Assembly (NCBI GenBank): GCA_032768795.1 | Contig: CP136491.1 | Location: 3,536,501-3,600,500 of the forward strand | Length of the DNA: 64,000 nt | DNA from: Tremella fuciformis | Taxonomy: Eukaryota > Basidiomycota > Tremellomycetes > Tremellales > Tremellaceae | Direction of reading: 5' to 3' | Program-made: the position numbers and the translations under genes | Notes under the pieces: generated by a model | The model's database searches: none | Seen by the model: the letters and a program-made list of their open reading frames with translations, nothing else | What the model was told of the DNA's origin: nothing | Shown here: in pieces, positions 11,701 to 22,594 of the stretch | How positions within the stretch are numbered: the stretch's first letter is position 1 | Layout of the letters: each line of letters begins with the position of its first letter

Positions 11701-14216
11701 GGGATGGCGCCCCCTTGAGCCAAACCAGTCCATGGACATGGCTGGAGCCTCGATTTTGCCATTCAAAGCGATACCACCAGTCCTCTATTCCAAGCAGGGG
11801 TTTGAGGACCTTGGCCAAGAACAGCTCAAATCTTCGATAGAACCAGCAAGCTGCAATTGCTGGGTTCTCATTGACGTTCTTGGCATTGATGCGTTGTCGA
11901 TCAGGTTCGCTCATAGTTGGTAGCGCTTGGTCCGGCATGTGGACGTGGAGATCTGGCCACTGAAGATCCGCAGCTGAGAATGTGATGAAAGCATGTGGAG
12001 TGCCCAGTTGACGGATCATTGCAGCAAGATTGCGACTCTGCTGTGCCCAGTAGGGTGGTGTTCCGGTTAAGGTGGCTGCTGATCGTCGCACTCGAGATGC
12101 CAGCTGCTTGGCTGGGTCGGACACCATGGCAGCAATGTCTGCAGCAGAGAGGGCTCGGTCCTCTTCATTCCGGCTGACATAGAAGCAGGAGAGCCGTTTT
12201 GCTCGCCACCTCATGATGCAGTTGAAGGCATAATAGCTGACTGTCAGCTTGGCTTAATGCTGAGAGATGCACTCACCGGAATCGAGGGTGTTTTGCAAAC
12301 CTTCCATCCTGATAGTAGAGCAGGTGACGGAAGTAGTCTGAATCACGTATTGTGGTAGGCCGTTGTTGATGCAGATCCCCCTGGCCGGTGGGGAAGAGGA
12401 AGGGGAAGGCCTTGGTGAGGAATGGGTTGCTGATGTCGTGCTCATTGATTGGAGTGGAATGCAGCACAGGTCCAGTGAGGAGCAGGGGTGCTGGTGGTCC
12501 TCCATCCACCACCTGTTCCAGTGCTTCCCGGATCTCCTCCACAATATTGTTGCCTTCTCCAAGGTTTGGTATAGCCAGCTCTGGCAAGCTTGTCTCCTCT
12601 GCTGACTCCTGCTCAACTGGCCCAGTGTCAGGCTCAGGTGCGCTGTACTGCACCTCCTCCAAGTTGACAGACCGCAGCTGATGGAAGACAGAACCGTTTT
12701 CAGGAAGGGAATTGATTGCTTCCCAGTTGATCTCGACATTCTGAAAGGCTGGATGGAAGTGTTGTAGTGCTTGCAGGTTTGCGAGAATGCGTGACCGCTG
12801 GACTTGGAACTCTGGTCGGCGTGCAAAATCCTCTGAGGGATTGGCAGCGTTGGCGGGGGCTTGGGCATTTGTCGGCTTGATGATGAGAACATCAAGGTCG
12901 GTGACGGTGAGGGGAAGTCGAGAGAGGAATCTGCCACTGTCATGGGCATAGAGACAGGTGTGGCCTCCGTATTTGGTTTGTCCACCACCAACGCGCCATG
13001 TTTGAAGCAGCACATGGTAGGGAGAGAGGAGCATCTCTTCCACCTGTGAGGGCAAGTCAGGGACTGCTCTGCCAGCTGCACGGCACAGTTCCTGCAGAGA
13101 AGGACCTGTGAAGTCAGTCATGAGAAGCACATACAATCCTGGACACTGACCTGGATCCATACAGTTGGCAGATGTCCATTTCTCCCCATCAATTTGACAA
13201 CGTGAACATTTACCCTGTTGGACCTTGAGTCCAAACCATTTCTCATTGCAGTTCTCGCAAGTCTCCATCGTCTCAGCTGCCATTGCTGAGTGGAAGTCCC
13301 CAATACACCCAATGGCAGCTTCAGAGAGGCAGATGTCGTCAAGATCGTTGGGTGTTGCAGGAATGGGCAGGAAGGCATTGCCCAGCATGTCGACTGAGAG
13401 GGATGACTGAGTTGACTGTTGTCGACGATGATAGGCTGCTCTGGAGGATTCGCGACAGGTGCTGCAAGTCTTGAAGCGGCGAGAGGCTGTCCCTGCTTGG
13501 AGAAACTCGGAATGTTCTTTCCAGGTCTTGCACTTGAAGCAGCGTGACTGTCCAGCATGGCGATCCAGGCGTGGTGGTGGGGCTGGTGGCTGTTCTGTGA
13601 CTCGGTGTGCAGCACCTTGAGGCGGGCTGGGCGGAGTGGCGTAGGGCAGTTGAGGTGCACGTCTGGTTCGTGTGGGGCGGCCAAGCTCTACAGGATGTAG
13701 ATCCTGGTTGCGACGTGGTGTTGGTGAGGTGACCTCATGGCGCGGGCGTGGAAGACCTCTCTGTGTACCAGGCGTAGGCTGAGAGCCTGGGGTGACTGGT
13801 GGCAATGGCCGGGTTGTGCGAGTGGGTGTGCCTGGCGCTGATTGGGAGTGATGCTGCTCCAAGCAAGATTGGCATGTGTTGCGTGGGCGACCTCGATTGT
13901 CTCGAAATCGAGGAGTGGCAAAGGTGAAGCCACATTTGATGCACTCAGCATGACCATGCCGTGACCGGGGTGTTGCAAGTGGGACTGGCGGTTGTTTGCG
14001 ACAGAAGGAGCATGTTTTGAAGAAGTCGCTGCTGCCCCGCCCTGAAGAAGCCTTCCGAAAGTGATCACCATTGAGAGTTGTGTGCTGACCCAAACAGCGT
14101 TGGCCTCGAGAGCAGTGCATTGCTGCAATATCTGGGACTTTCTGCATCAGTATGTGCATGCATCGCTTGAAGGCAAAGCTCACATTGATGTTATGGACAA
14201 GCCAACACTTGATCAT
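8795..14216 (-). CDS. Helitron Rep-helicase (RepHel transposase)
   Basis: This rolling-circle transposase is 1793 residues long in two exons. A 40-base intron (12237-12276, GTGAGT...GTCAG) joins HPRF-R to [13 protein letters not shown] in frame. The N-terminal ~350 residues carry several CxxC...CxxC zinc-knuckle pairs (CSFC, CIKC/CQSC, CFKC/CSTC, CENC/CSRC). A region ([18 protein letters not shown]) typical of sequence upstream of Helitron Rep follows. The HUH nuclease has [20 protein letters not shown], the metal-binding [10 protein letters not shown], and the two-tyrosine motif YISKYASK. The PIF1-type helicase has GTAGTGKS (Walker A), [30 protein letters not shown] and [12 protein letters not shown]. 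No frameshift or stop interrupts it, so the element may be active. The start at 14216 is the first in-frame ATG; later ATGs are possible. Confidence 0.92.
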
Positions 14217-14859
14217 GCATCAACTTGCAAGAAGTTCAGCTGTACTCATCAGCCCATGCATGCATGACAGAAGAATGGGCGACTTACAGTGGGTCCAAAG
14301 TTAGGCATGCAATAGGAAGTGAGAAGATTAGGTGTGCAAGGCAAGCCAGGCAGCCTGAAATCTCTAAGTGCTCCGGAATTTCTTTATTTGATCCCCCCAC
14401 ATAAACAGTCAAACTGCCAGGGCTTCGCCAGATTTGAGTAGAGAGGGGGATGAGGATGAAAATTCAAAGTCCCCTCCACCCTTATACCCAGCCTGCCGGA
14501 AAATTTTTATTTGGCCCCCCCACTTACCGTTTTCGTTCCAGGGACACCCGCAGAATTCAGCACCGTAAGAGCTACGCTGAATATCCGAGACAGTGGTGGC
14601 GTCGGCGGGGAGACGGGAGCTATAGGGATCAGAAGAGATAGGCTCACAAATGGGTGAGATGAGATAGGCTCGTCTGGCTGATTCACGTGACTTCGGAGGC
14701 AATTGCCTAGATCCGCCCGGGCAGCTCGGCCTCGGCGATGACTTGAAAGCAATTCCAGTCACATTCGACTCGAAGCTTCTGTCAACCAGGTCTATATGTA
14801 TATGTCCAGCTCGACTCGGATGCACCTCACACTGCATCCACAAGATACGCACTGAAAAG
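14217..14859. other. Helitron 5' end and arrestin gene promoter
   Basis: Positions 14217-14580 are the non-coding 5' region of the Helitron. They include a second, degraded copy of its subterminal motif (CCGGAATTTCTTTATTTGATC at 14372-14392) besides the one at 14499-14580. Positions 14581-14859 are host sequence and should hold the promoter and 5' leader of the arrestin-like gene. Confidence 0.6.
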
Positions 14860-16732
14860 ATGCTCCGCTTGCTGTCACAGAACCCCCGAAGGAGGGCGTC
14901 CTCCTCGTCCTCCTCCACGGGGGGACGCGACCTCTCGCTCAACATCCGCGTGTCGAGCTACGGCTCGGTGTTCATGCCGTTCCCCCAGAACATCCCCGGG
15001 GAGCCGCGGACAGACAAAGAGTTCTCGGGGGACCTCGAGATCGACGTGCCGCACGGTATGGGCGACCGGCGCGTCAAGGCGATCCGCGTGGGGCTGCGCA
15101 CGACGTGCACGCTCGACATGGGCCCCGGCAGGAAGGGCGAGGAGGACGTGATTTGGGAGGGCACGGCCGAGATCATTGCGGGGAACAGCGAGGGCGTCGT
15201 GCTGGAGGAAGGTATCCAGCGGTGTGTGCATACACCGGCGAGCCTGATCTCGTGCTGAGACCAGATTCGCCTTTACCCTCATTATCCCGGGCAATCTCGC
15301 CCCGCATGATTATCACCCGGGCCACAAAGTTGATAACAAGGTGTTTGCCGAGGTGCAGGGGCTCGACGAGGTCACCCCCTGGTGGCGCTCGTCGGCGGGC
15401 GCCAGTCCCAGCTCGAGCAGGGGCACCTCGCCTTCGTCGTATCGCTCACGGTCCGGGTCGCCTCAGCGTTTCGGCTCCACCCCGCCCAGTCTGTCTATAC
15501 TGAGGCAGGAGGTGTCTCTGCCCCAACCCCCGAGCTACGAGCGCGATCAACAGGCCGAATGGCTCTACGGGACGTATCGTACCGACCGGCTGATCAAGTT
15601 GATCTACAATCCGGACCCGGCGGGCGGAGTAAACGTCCTGGACGTCCGGGTGGACCGAGACGCCGCGGGGTTGGGGCCATTCACTGCACAGTTCTCGGCG
15701 GATGAGGTACGCTCAGGTGCTCGGAGGATGATGGTGCAAGGTCTGACTGGCAGTGGTCTATCGGTTCGCGATTGCGAGCACAGCTCTCCCTGCCTGCCCC
15801 ATCGCCTAAAGCGACAGTCTACTTTGTGCGAGCTGGCCTCTTGCAAACAGTGGACGTCACATCACCTCGCGATCAATCCACTGTCCAATCTCAAAAGCAC
15901 TTCTCCATCTTGACACTTGGCGAGTTGCCCAAACTTCAGGGCTCGACAATCGTCAACCCTGATGCAGATGCCATCTGGCGAGGAATAGATGTGGGTGGGA
16001 CGAATCGCGAGCAATTGTCGGTCGAGGGCACCGCGAGGATGCCCAACGATTACGAAGGTCGTCCGTCGACTCTGGAGGGGTGGGTGATACCCTGGTGTGG
16101 CAACTAGTGCTGACCGCCAGCGTCGAGACACCGATCCACGTCTCACACAAGCTCGTGCTCGAGGTTTTCTTCTCCATCGGTGGGGAGGACATGCACGGGC
16201 GACCGCTTGAAGGCAAAGCGGGCGATCTGCGGGTGATGAAGGTCGAGAAACCAGTCATTGTCCCCGCGTGCTTCCTCATCCCCGAGGTGCTGGACCTTCC
16301 TTCATGTGAGTTGTCCAGCCGTGACGTGTTTGGCGACGAGCTGATCATGCAGATCGGTTCTCCGAGGCCAGCTGCCCCGCATGGACACAAGGCAAGACGG
16401 ACGATTGCCCGCTGTGCCACACCAGCCCGACCGAGCAGTTTTGCCTGACATGCCCGACGTCGGTCCCGCACCCGCGACACGACCACGACCCAAAATTGGT
16501 AGGCAACGCCAATGGCGTCTGCCCCCTCTGCGCACAACGGATCATCCCTGCTGGCCAGGGCGAGTGGAGGGACTGCGCGTGCGGCCTCCGCAGAGAGGAT
16601 ATGATTGAGCGTATGAAAAAGCTCAGCTTGGGGGAGGAAGAGGACAGGCGGGGCAACGAGGAGGACGAGCAGGAGCGCGTGCTGCGGGAGAAGGAGGAGG
16701 CGGAGCGCGGCAGGCGCGCGGTGCGAGTGTGA
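14860..16732 (+). CDS. Arrestin-like (alpha-arrestin) protein with Cys-rich tail
   Basis: Five exons encode about 540 residues. The N-terminal arrestin fold is visible as SLNIRVSSYGSVFMPFPQ, FSGDLEIDVPHGMGDRRVKA, a beta-strand edge, FAFTLIIPGNLAPHDYHPGHK and, further on, GVETPIHVSHKLVLEVFF. The introns join cleanly: after GVVLEEG, after TAQFSADE, after STLEG and after VLDLPS. A Ser-rich insert (SSSRGTSPSSYRSRSGS) separates the two halves. After the fold comes a Cys-rich segment with four CxxC-like pairs (CPLCHTSPTEQFCLTC, CPLCAQR, CACG) followed by a charged helix rich in Glu and Arg. Alpha-arrestins act as adaptors for ubiquitin ligases on plasma-membrane transporters. The Cys-rich tail is not standard for the family and may bind zinc. 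Confidence 0.75.
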
Positions 16733-17033
16733 CGTCTCAAGCTGTTCAGGTGTCATTTATAAGGGGTTCCGTTGGCGTCGCCATATCCAAAATGTACAGC
16801 GAGGACGCTGTCAATCTCAATGTAGAGCAGAGTAGTTGTCGAGTCTTGATGTTGCCATGTACTGTCTACCTGGTCGCTGAGCCAGCGTAGGCCGCATTGC
16901 GCCGGTCAGCGCTCGGCATAGCATAAAACGTCATGGCATGCATGTCATCAGATCGTGTGAACATGATTCGACAGGTGTGTGTGTCTCGCTGCGTCGTCAG
17001 GTCGTCATGAAACTCATGTTAAGAGGAGTCGTG
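16733..17033. other. Intergenic between convergent genes, no gene seen
   Basis: A 301-base stretch holds the 3' flanks of the arrestin gene and of the leftward Cys-rich gene ending at 17034. I see no feature in it. Confidence 0.5.
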
Positions 17034-18218
17034 TCATGAGTTCCGGCTGTGATATTGGGGACGAGCCGACAGGTGGATGGGATTCCCTGTGAACCTCGTC
17101 AGGCGGTCTTGATACACTGACGGGCCAGGTGGCAGGCGATGCGGAGCTGGAATCAGCAACAGCACATCTCCGGGGCACTCACGTGGGAGAGAGCCGAATT
17201 GAGGTGAGATGGCCGACGAATCCGGCAAAGCGACGGTGGGAGCCGACTTGATGCGCTCGAGACCCAGCACGGTGTACCCTTCGCCGTTGAGAAGCGTGCC
17301 GGGCCACACAGCCGAGACGAGAAGGATGAAGGCGGGGCCAGGAAGGGGCGGGGGGCCCTGCGAAGCCGGGCCGTGCATGTCTCTGAGCCAGCCGACGTAC
17401 TCGCGGTAGATGTCGCTCTGCCGCGTCTCGACGCCGAGGGCGAATACGTAGTTGGCCTTGAGCCTGCGGTGCGTCAGCGGCCGTGCAGGCTAGGGCAGGG
17501 GACGCACCATTCCATCGAGCGCTGGGGTTCGGGCATTTGGGCCATGACGATCTGCCCTGCGGTCGGCGCGGGACGAGATGGGCCTGCGGTCGGCACGTCG
17601 AGAGGCGTCGACAGTGCCAGGGGGAGGACATTGGGTATCGGAGGTGGGGAATGGGGCTGTGGCGGGCGAGCCATGGTGGGCGCGCGCTGCGTTTCTTCGG
17701 ACGGGCGAGCCTGAGAGGAAGGTGGTTCGAGGGCGAGGCGAGGGGCTTTGGGAGGCCGGCCTACAGTATGAGCGCCTGGCAGCTGAAGCAGAAACAGGGT
17801 AGTGGACGCACCCCTTTTCGGAGTTTTGGGGTACGGCAGGTCGGGCGCCACGGGCTCTTGTACCCTCGTCAGCGCCGGCATCCACGTCGACCACTTGACG
17901 ACGCGTTTCGCGGCCTTCTTATGGCGGTGAGCCACGAGGGCCGGATCGGTAGGCAGAGCCTGACGTGCCTCGAAGATCTCGCGTTGCTGCTATGAGCGTT
18001 GCGCTTGGGGTCCACCGTCTGGCAGGTGGGACTTGCCATGTCGTCATACATGGTCCGCCATATATTGAGATACAGAGCAGGGTCGGCGCAGCTCACGCAG
18101 AGAGGGTGACCCTGGTTGTGAGCCAGGGCTTGAAACATCTCTAGGCGCTGGCCTGTACCTGTTGAACCTTCGCAAACGGCCATGCGTTGTTGCAGTTGAA
18201 GCAAGTGGGGCTCGACAT
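17034..18218 (-). CDS. Hypothetical protein with N-terminal CxxC...CxxC finger (GATA-like?)
   Basis: The start is the ATG at 18218 (MSSPTCFNCNNAWPFAK). After an intron the sequence continues ALAHNQGHPLCVSCADPALY. The C-x2-C, about 20 residues, C-x2-C spacing with 'PLCxxC...LY' recalls a GATA-type zinc finger, but the Trp/Arg core of true GATA fingers is not obvious. A basic stretch (HRHKKAAKRVVKW) and a long Pro-rich middle follow, then a conserved-looking block (LKANYVFALGVETRQSDIY) and a short tail ending RPQYHSRNS at 17034. At least three introns are needed, one of them uncertain (about 26 bases near 17995-18020). The start lies 102 bases from the nested Helitron pair. DNA binding is a guess. 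Confidence 0.5.
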
Positions 18219-18319
18219 GGTGCATGACACGAAGATGCAGTACGAGTACGAGATTGAAGGTTCGCGTTCGTTACTGAAGCCTCATCTTCACGTGACATCA
18301 TTTGGCAGTGTGGCACTTG

Positions 18320-18413
18320 TCAGCGTAGCTCTTACGGGGCGAATTTCTGCGGGTGTCCCTGGAACGAAAACGGTAAATGGGGGAATTAAATAAGAAAATT
18401 CCGGCCATTCTGA
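18320..18413 (+). mobile_element. Non-autonomous Helitron copy B, 5' part
   Basis: This is the first 94 bases of a 683-base element (TCAGCG...CCATTCTGA). It is interrupted by the insertion of copy C and continued at 19097-19685; 94 + 589 = 683, exactly the length of copies A and C. The base before it is G. Confidence 0.88.
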
Positions 18414-19096
18414 TCAGCGTAGCTCTTACGGGGCGAATTTCTGCGGGTGTCCCTGGAACGAAAACGGTAAATGGGGGAATTAAATAAGAAAATTCCGGCC
18501 ATTCTGATTTCATCAGCACAATCCTAATATGCATTGTGTCCTTGCCAAATTGCCTTTCATCAGAGAATAAAGATCTATGCATGAGGCTGATGCATGGAAT
18601 GATCTCTGTAGCAGAACCAATCGCCTACATAGCTACTGCCATACCCTGCCCTATCATTGCACCAAAATGGTTACAATAGCGCAAGTCTGACAAGACTGCA
18701 ATAGGCTTGCCAGGTGGCAGCTGTGACATAGCCCCTGTGACCAGCTTGGCATGCCTATGATCATCTGATCAGCCTAGCATGCCCAACAAGCACTTGCGCA
18801 TCTCTTGATGAAGTGCTTTAGCTTGCAACTAATCAATGTTCTACAGTACATCCGGCTTTGCCGGATGCTTGACCCGTAAGGGCTGCGATGGCTGCGCCGC
18901 TAGGCGCAAGGGGGGGTCTTGGGGGGGTGTCCCACCCCCCCATGTCTAACGGAACCAAAGAACAAGGAATTGCATTAGGTTTTCCAAATTGCCTGAGAAC
19001 CAATAACTTGAATACCTGATTAGAAATTCAGAGCTAAAAAAGAATTGAAATAACGAGCTACGCCCTATCGCGCACTTTCCTGCACGATCTACCTAG
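18414..19096 (+). mobile_element. Non-autonomous Helitron copy C, nested in copy B
   Basis: A full 683-base copy (TCAGCG...CTAG) is inserted between A (18413) and T (19097) of copy B, without target duplication. It looks identical by eye to copy A in reverse orientation, including the hairpin cluster and the 3' stem. It has no coding capacity. Confidence 0.9.
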
Positions 19097-19685
19097 TTTC
19101 ATCAGCACAATCCTAATATGCATTGTGTCCTTGCCAAATTGCCTTTCATCAGAGAATAAAGATCTATGCATGAGGCTGATGCATGGAATGATCTCTGTAG
19201 CAGAACCAATCGCCTACATAGCTACTGCCATACCCTGCCCTATCATTGCACCAAAATGGTTACAATAGCGCAAGTCTGACAAGACTGCAATAGGCTTGCC
19301 AGGTGGCAGCTGTGACATAGCCCCTGTGACCAGCTTGGCATGCCTATGATCATCTGATCAGCCTAGCATGCCCAACAAGCACTTGCGCATCTCTTGATGA
19401 AGTGCTTTAGCTTGCAACTAATCAATGTTCTACAGTACATCCGGCTTTGCCGGATGCTTGACCCGTAAGGGCTGCGATGGCTGCGCCGCTAGGCGCAAGG
19501 GGGGGTCTTGGGGGGGTGTCCCACCCCCCCATGTCTAACGGAACCAAAGAACAAGGAATTGCATTAGGTTTTCCAAATTGCCTGAGAACCAATAACTTGA
19601 ATACCTGATTAGAAATTCAGAGCTAAAAAAGAATTGAAATAACGAGCTACGCCCTATCGCGCACTTTCCTGCACGATCTACCTAG
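19097..19685 (+). mobile_element. Non-autonomous Helitron copy B, 3' part
   Basis: These are the remaining 589 bases of the interrupted copy B, starting TTTCATCAGC directly after the CTAG of copy C and ending in its own CTAG at 19682-19685. The following base is T. It lies 166 bases from the stop of the downstream sugar transporter gene. Confidence 0.88.
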
Positions 19686-19851
19686 TATTTCCCCTCGGTA
19701 CATGATGCAATATGTGATGCTTCATTCCCTTGCTGCTCCCCGGCACACTATAATCGCATCGGGCAAATAGTATGGTACCGAGTCTCAGAGCATCTCCTTC
19801 CATCTTCGCCGAATGTCCCATGACAGAACGACGCGAGCCGTCCGGGATCCC

Positions 19852-21876
19852 TCAAGCTTCTCCCGCTCGCGCTTTCTCTTCCAGGTTGATCTGAACTTGC
19901 GTCCTGTATTTGCGGAACTTGCGAGGGGCGATCTTGGCCTCGAAGAGCTCGTCAATCTCGGCCGGTGTGCGTCGGGCAATTTCCGGCAACACGAACCAAC
20001 CCACGATACATGAGATCGTGCCCGTGCAAGCAAAGCTGATCTCAGAAAGGGTCCCCCGAGCTGAAAGAACCACTCACAAGAAGCCGGCCTTGACAACCCA
20101 GACGTCCAGCATAAGAGGTACGGTGTAGTTGACTGAAGTCAGTACTGGAATTCGGCTGGCACCATCCGCCATAGACTCACAGCAGATACCAAGCAAAAAC
20201 GAGCCGCACAGGGCGATAGAGGCGGTGCGGGCTCGGAGGCGCTGAGAGGGGATCTCATTGACGTAGCTGTTGTCAATAAGGGACTTGAGGGTAGTCTTTC
20301 AACTCACGAGTAGGCAGCACTGGCTCCGCCGATGACACCAAAGTTTGAGACGGACGCGAAGAAGACGAGCAGCTTGCCGAGGGGCCCGTCGGCATAGTCA
20401 AAGCAGCCGACAATGGCGATGCCTAGAATGGCGGCAGTGCCGGATATGAAGGCGCCCATGACGAGCCAGCGACGGCCGAGGGTGTCGGAGACCAGGGCGG
20501 CGACTCCGATACCGATCAGCTGGCAGCACGCGAGGATGATGGTGACCAAGAAGGGGTCCTTGTTGCCGGCGAGCTGGACTGTCTGGTCAGCACACCTGCC
20601 ACTCTGGCGAGCGAAAGAGGGGGAGACTGACAGAAGTAGGTGGCGTAGTTGTTGGTCACGGACTGGCCGGCAAACTGCTGCATGGCCTTGGGCCAAAAGG
20701 CGATGAAGAGGCGCCAGAGGTTGGTGCCCTTGAAGATCTGGAAAAAGTCGAACGACTTTTGCTCGAGGGCGAGCAGGCGCTCATGCTCGACGGTAGCGAC
20801 GAGGATGCTCTGATGAGTTAGCTAGAGGTCTTCCGCGGAGGGAATGGACGACTCACGACCTCCTTCTTGACGTCAAAGCCGGCGACGCCTTTGCGGGTGG
20901 TAGCGAGGACCTTCTCGGCACGGTCGACCTTGTGCCTCTGAACCAGCCACCACGGGGACTCGGGGAGGAGGACGTTGATGATGAGCAGGATGCCGATCAT
21001 GGCCCACTGCGTGAGGACGGGCATCTTCCAGTTGTACGGGTCGTGGCGGGACACCTGGCGCAGGACGACGGGCGCAAAGATCTGCGCAAAGACGTACCAG
21101 CTGCGCAGTGAGTGTTTGGGCGCGTACAGAGGCTGAAGACGTACAAGAGGTAGGCGTTGACGAGGAAACCACGGATGGGCGCGGGCGACTGCTCCGAGAT
21201 GTACAGGGGATAGGTGGCCTGCATCATGCCGAGACCTGCGCCACCGAGGAGCTTGGCGAAGAGCCAGTAGATCCAGTTCTTGGATGACGACTCGAGGGCA
21301 ACGGCCTGGTTTGTCAGACTCGGGACCTGCACAAGTGTGGAAAACGCAACACTCACGATGACGAGTGCGATCCAGGTCAGGTGCATGGCGGCTTTGCGGC
21401 CGATCTTGTCGATGCCAAACTGGAGGGACAAGACACCGACAAATTGGCCTGGGTGTCAGCGAAGCTCATCACGTCTATGTATGTACTGACCTGTGGACTG
21501 CATGCCGCCCCAGACGGAAACGTGGGTGGGGTTGAGCTTGGTGCCCCCGTTCGACATGAGGCGGATGAAGCCCTTGTTCGAGACGATCGAGCCGACCATC
21601 TGCACCTCTGCACGAATCAGCACTGACGACATATGACAAGGGGGGCGACGCACGGTACCCGTCCATGGCACCGCAGAAGGCGGCGGCGATGCAGATGAGG
21701 GAGACGCGCCAGTAGACAAAGGCGGCGCGGTAGGGCTGCATGTTGTCGAGCTCTGAGCGCATCTGGACGACCTCGCCCGCCTCGAGCTTCTGGTCGATGT
21801 CATGCGTGAGGTCTTCGTGCTCGACCGAGTCGAGCTGCCGCTCGGCGGGCTTCTCCATGACGGCTGATTGCTCCAT
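19852..21876 (-). CDS. MFS sugar transporter (maltose/alpha-glucoside permease type)
   Basis: This 12-TM sugar/proton symporter has multiple short introns. The N-tail is acidic (MEQSAVMEKPAERQLD), followed by TM1 (AAFVYWRVSLICIAAAFCGA), then FGIDKIGRKAAMHLTWIAL, the PLYISEQSPAPIRG loop after TM4, the LPESPWWLV motif before the central loop, LLALEQKSFDFFQIFKGTN, and the distal PEIARRTPAEIDELFEAKI in place of PETKGRS. This combination is typical of the fungal alpha-glucoside/maltose (MAL) branch. The start is the ATG at 21876. A TATATA box lies about 85 bases upstream (21961-21966). It shares a 718-base region with the divergent nucleoside hydrolase gene. The substrate is not provable here. Confidence 0.85.
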
Positions 21877-22594
21877 GTTGGCTCGATGGAGAGAGAGTGT
21901 GTGTGAGGGGGATAAACTTTTGGGGCTCCTGTGGGGGCTGTTGCAGCGTCGCTCTCTTCATATATACCTGCGGTGCGAGACGTGCTGCGTCGGGAGGTCG
22001 GGTCGGGCCCGATCCCACATCGGGGCAAGCAGTACCAGCGATCAGCCACGGATCGTGAGTGGGTCCAGGCAGACAGAGTGAGATGAGATGAAAAAAGTAG
22101 TCGTCGATGCGTCCCCGGCAGCCGGCTACCGGGGCCACGGCGCGGGAGCAGAGGGGGTCAAGGGGCCCTGAAGGGTCGGCGGCGCTGTCAACAGTCCGAA
22201 GTACTTTACAAGTCCGAAAGCGAGGCGCACGTCCTTTTGCTGCACACAGCTCTGTGCGTGAGGCCGATCGGTCCTCTCTTCGGGTCAGAGGAAGTCCTTC
22301 GGGTGTTGTGTTGGGGGCTCGGGACAGACCGGACCGTGCGTCCGAGTGCGATGGCGTCTGGCCTGAGGTGCGCTGGTTGAAGTGCTGCCGCCACTCTCCT
22401 GGACGAGCCATCGCTTCGGGGTTCCTGTTTCGGGCGAGAGGATTGCTTCGGGCCATGTCAGGAAAACATCGCAAGGGTCATTCGGAACCATGCCGACCGG
22501 CTGAAGCACCCGTGGGTCGGTGAGAGACCCGCTCAGTGCACCTACTTGAGAGAAATCATTGTGTGTCTCGTTGTCGTCAAGTCCATTCATTGCA
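21877..22594. promoter_or_regulatory. Divergent promoter, MFS permease / nucleoside hydrolase
   Basis: A 718-base non-coding stretch lies between divergent start codons. A TATATA box at 21961-21966 is well placed for the leftward permease. No TATA was recognised for the rightward gene, and no coding sequence is convincing. Confidence 0.5.

Larger units (their letters stand above)
8032..14580 (-). mobile_element. Complete autonomous Helitron, 6549 bases
   Basis: Read on the minus strand the element starts TCAGCGTAGCTCTTACGG at 14580 and ends CTAG at 8032. The end is preceded by a perfect 7-base hairpin (ATCGGCG/CGCCGAT, 8056-8062 with 8040-8046). The 5' end shares its first ~95 bases, with substitutions, with the 683-base copies. 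GAGCTACGC at 14569-14577 has its inverted partner GCGTAGCTC at 8066-8074, giving asymmetric terminal inverted repeats. It encodes a Rep-helicase and one opposite-strand accessory gene. The bases flanking the element are T on both sides in element orientation, without target duplication. It sits in the intergenic space between the Cys-rich protein and the arrestin gene, breaking neither. Confidence 0.92.

Noticed and set aside
18320..19685. Tandem duplication of a 590-base repeat
   Set aside because: The junctions and the 94 + 589 = 683 arithmetic are explained more simply by one Helitron inserted into another.
22107..22523. Plus-strand frame of 138 residues before the nucleoside hydrolase
   Set aside because: Low-complexity Arg/Pro composition, no motif and no splice link to the next gene.
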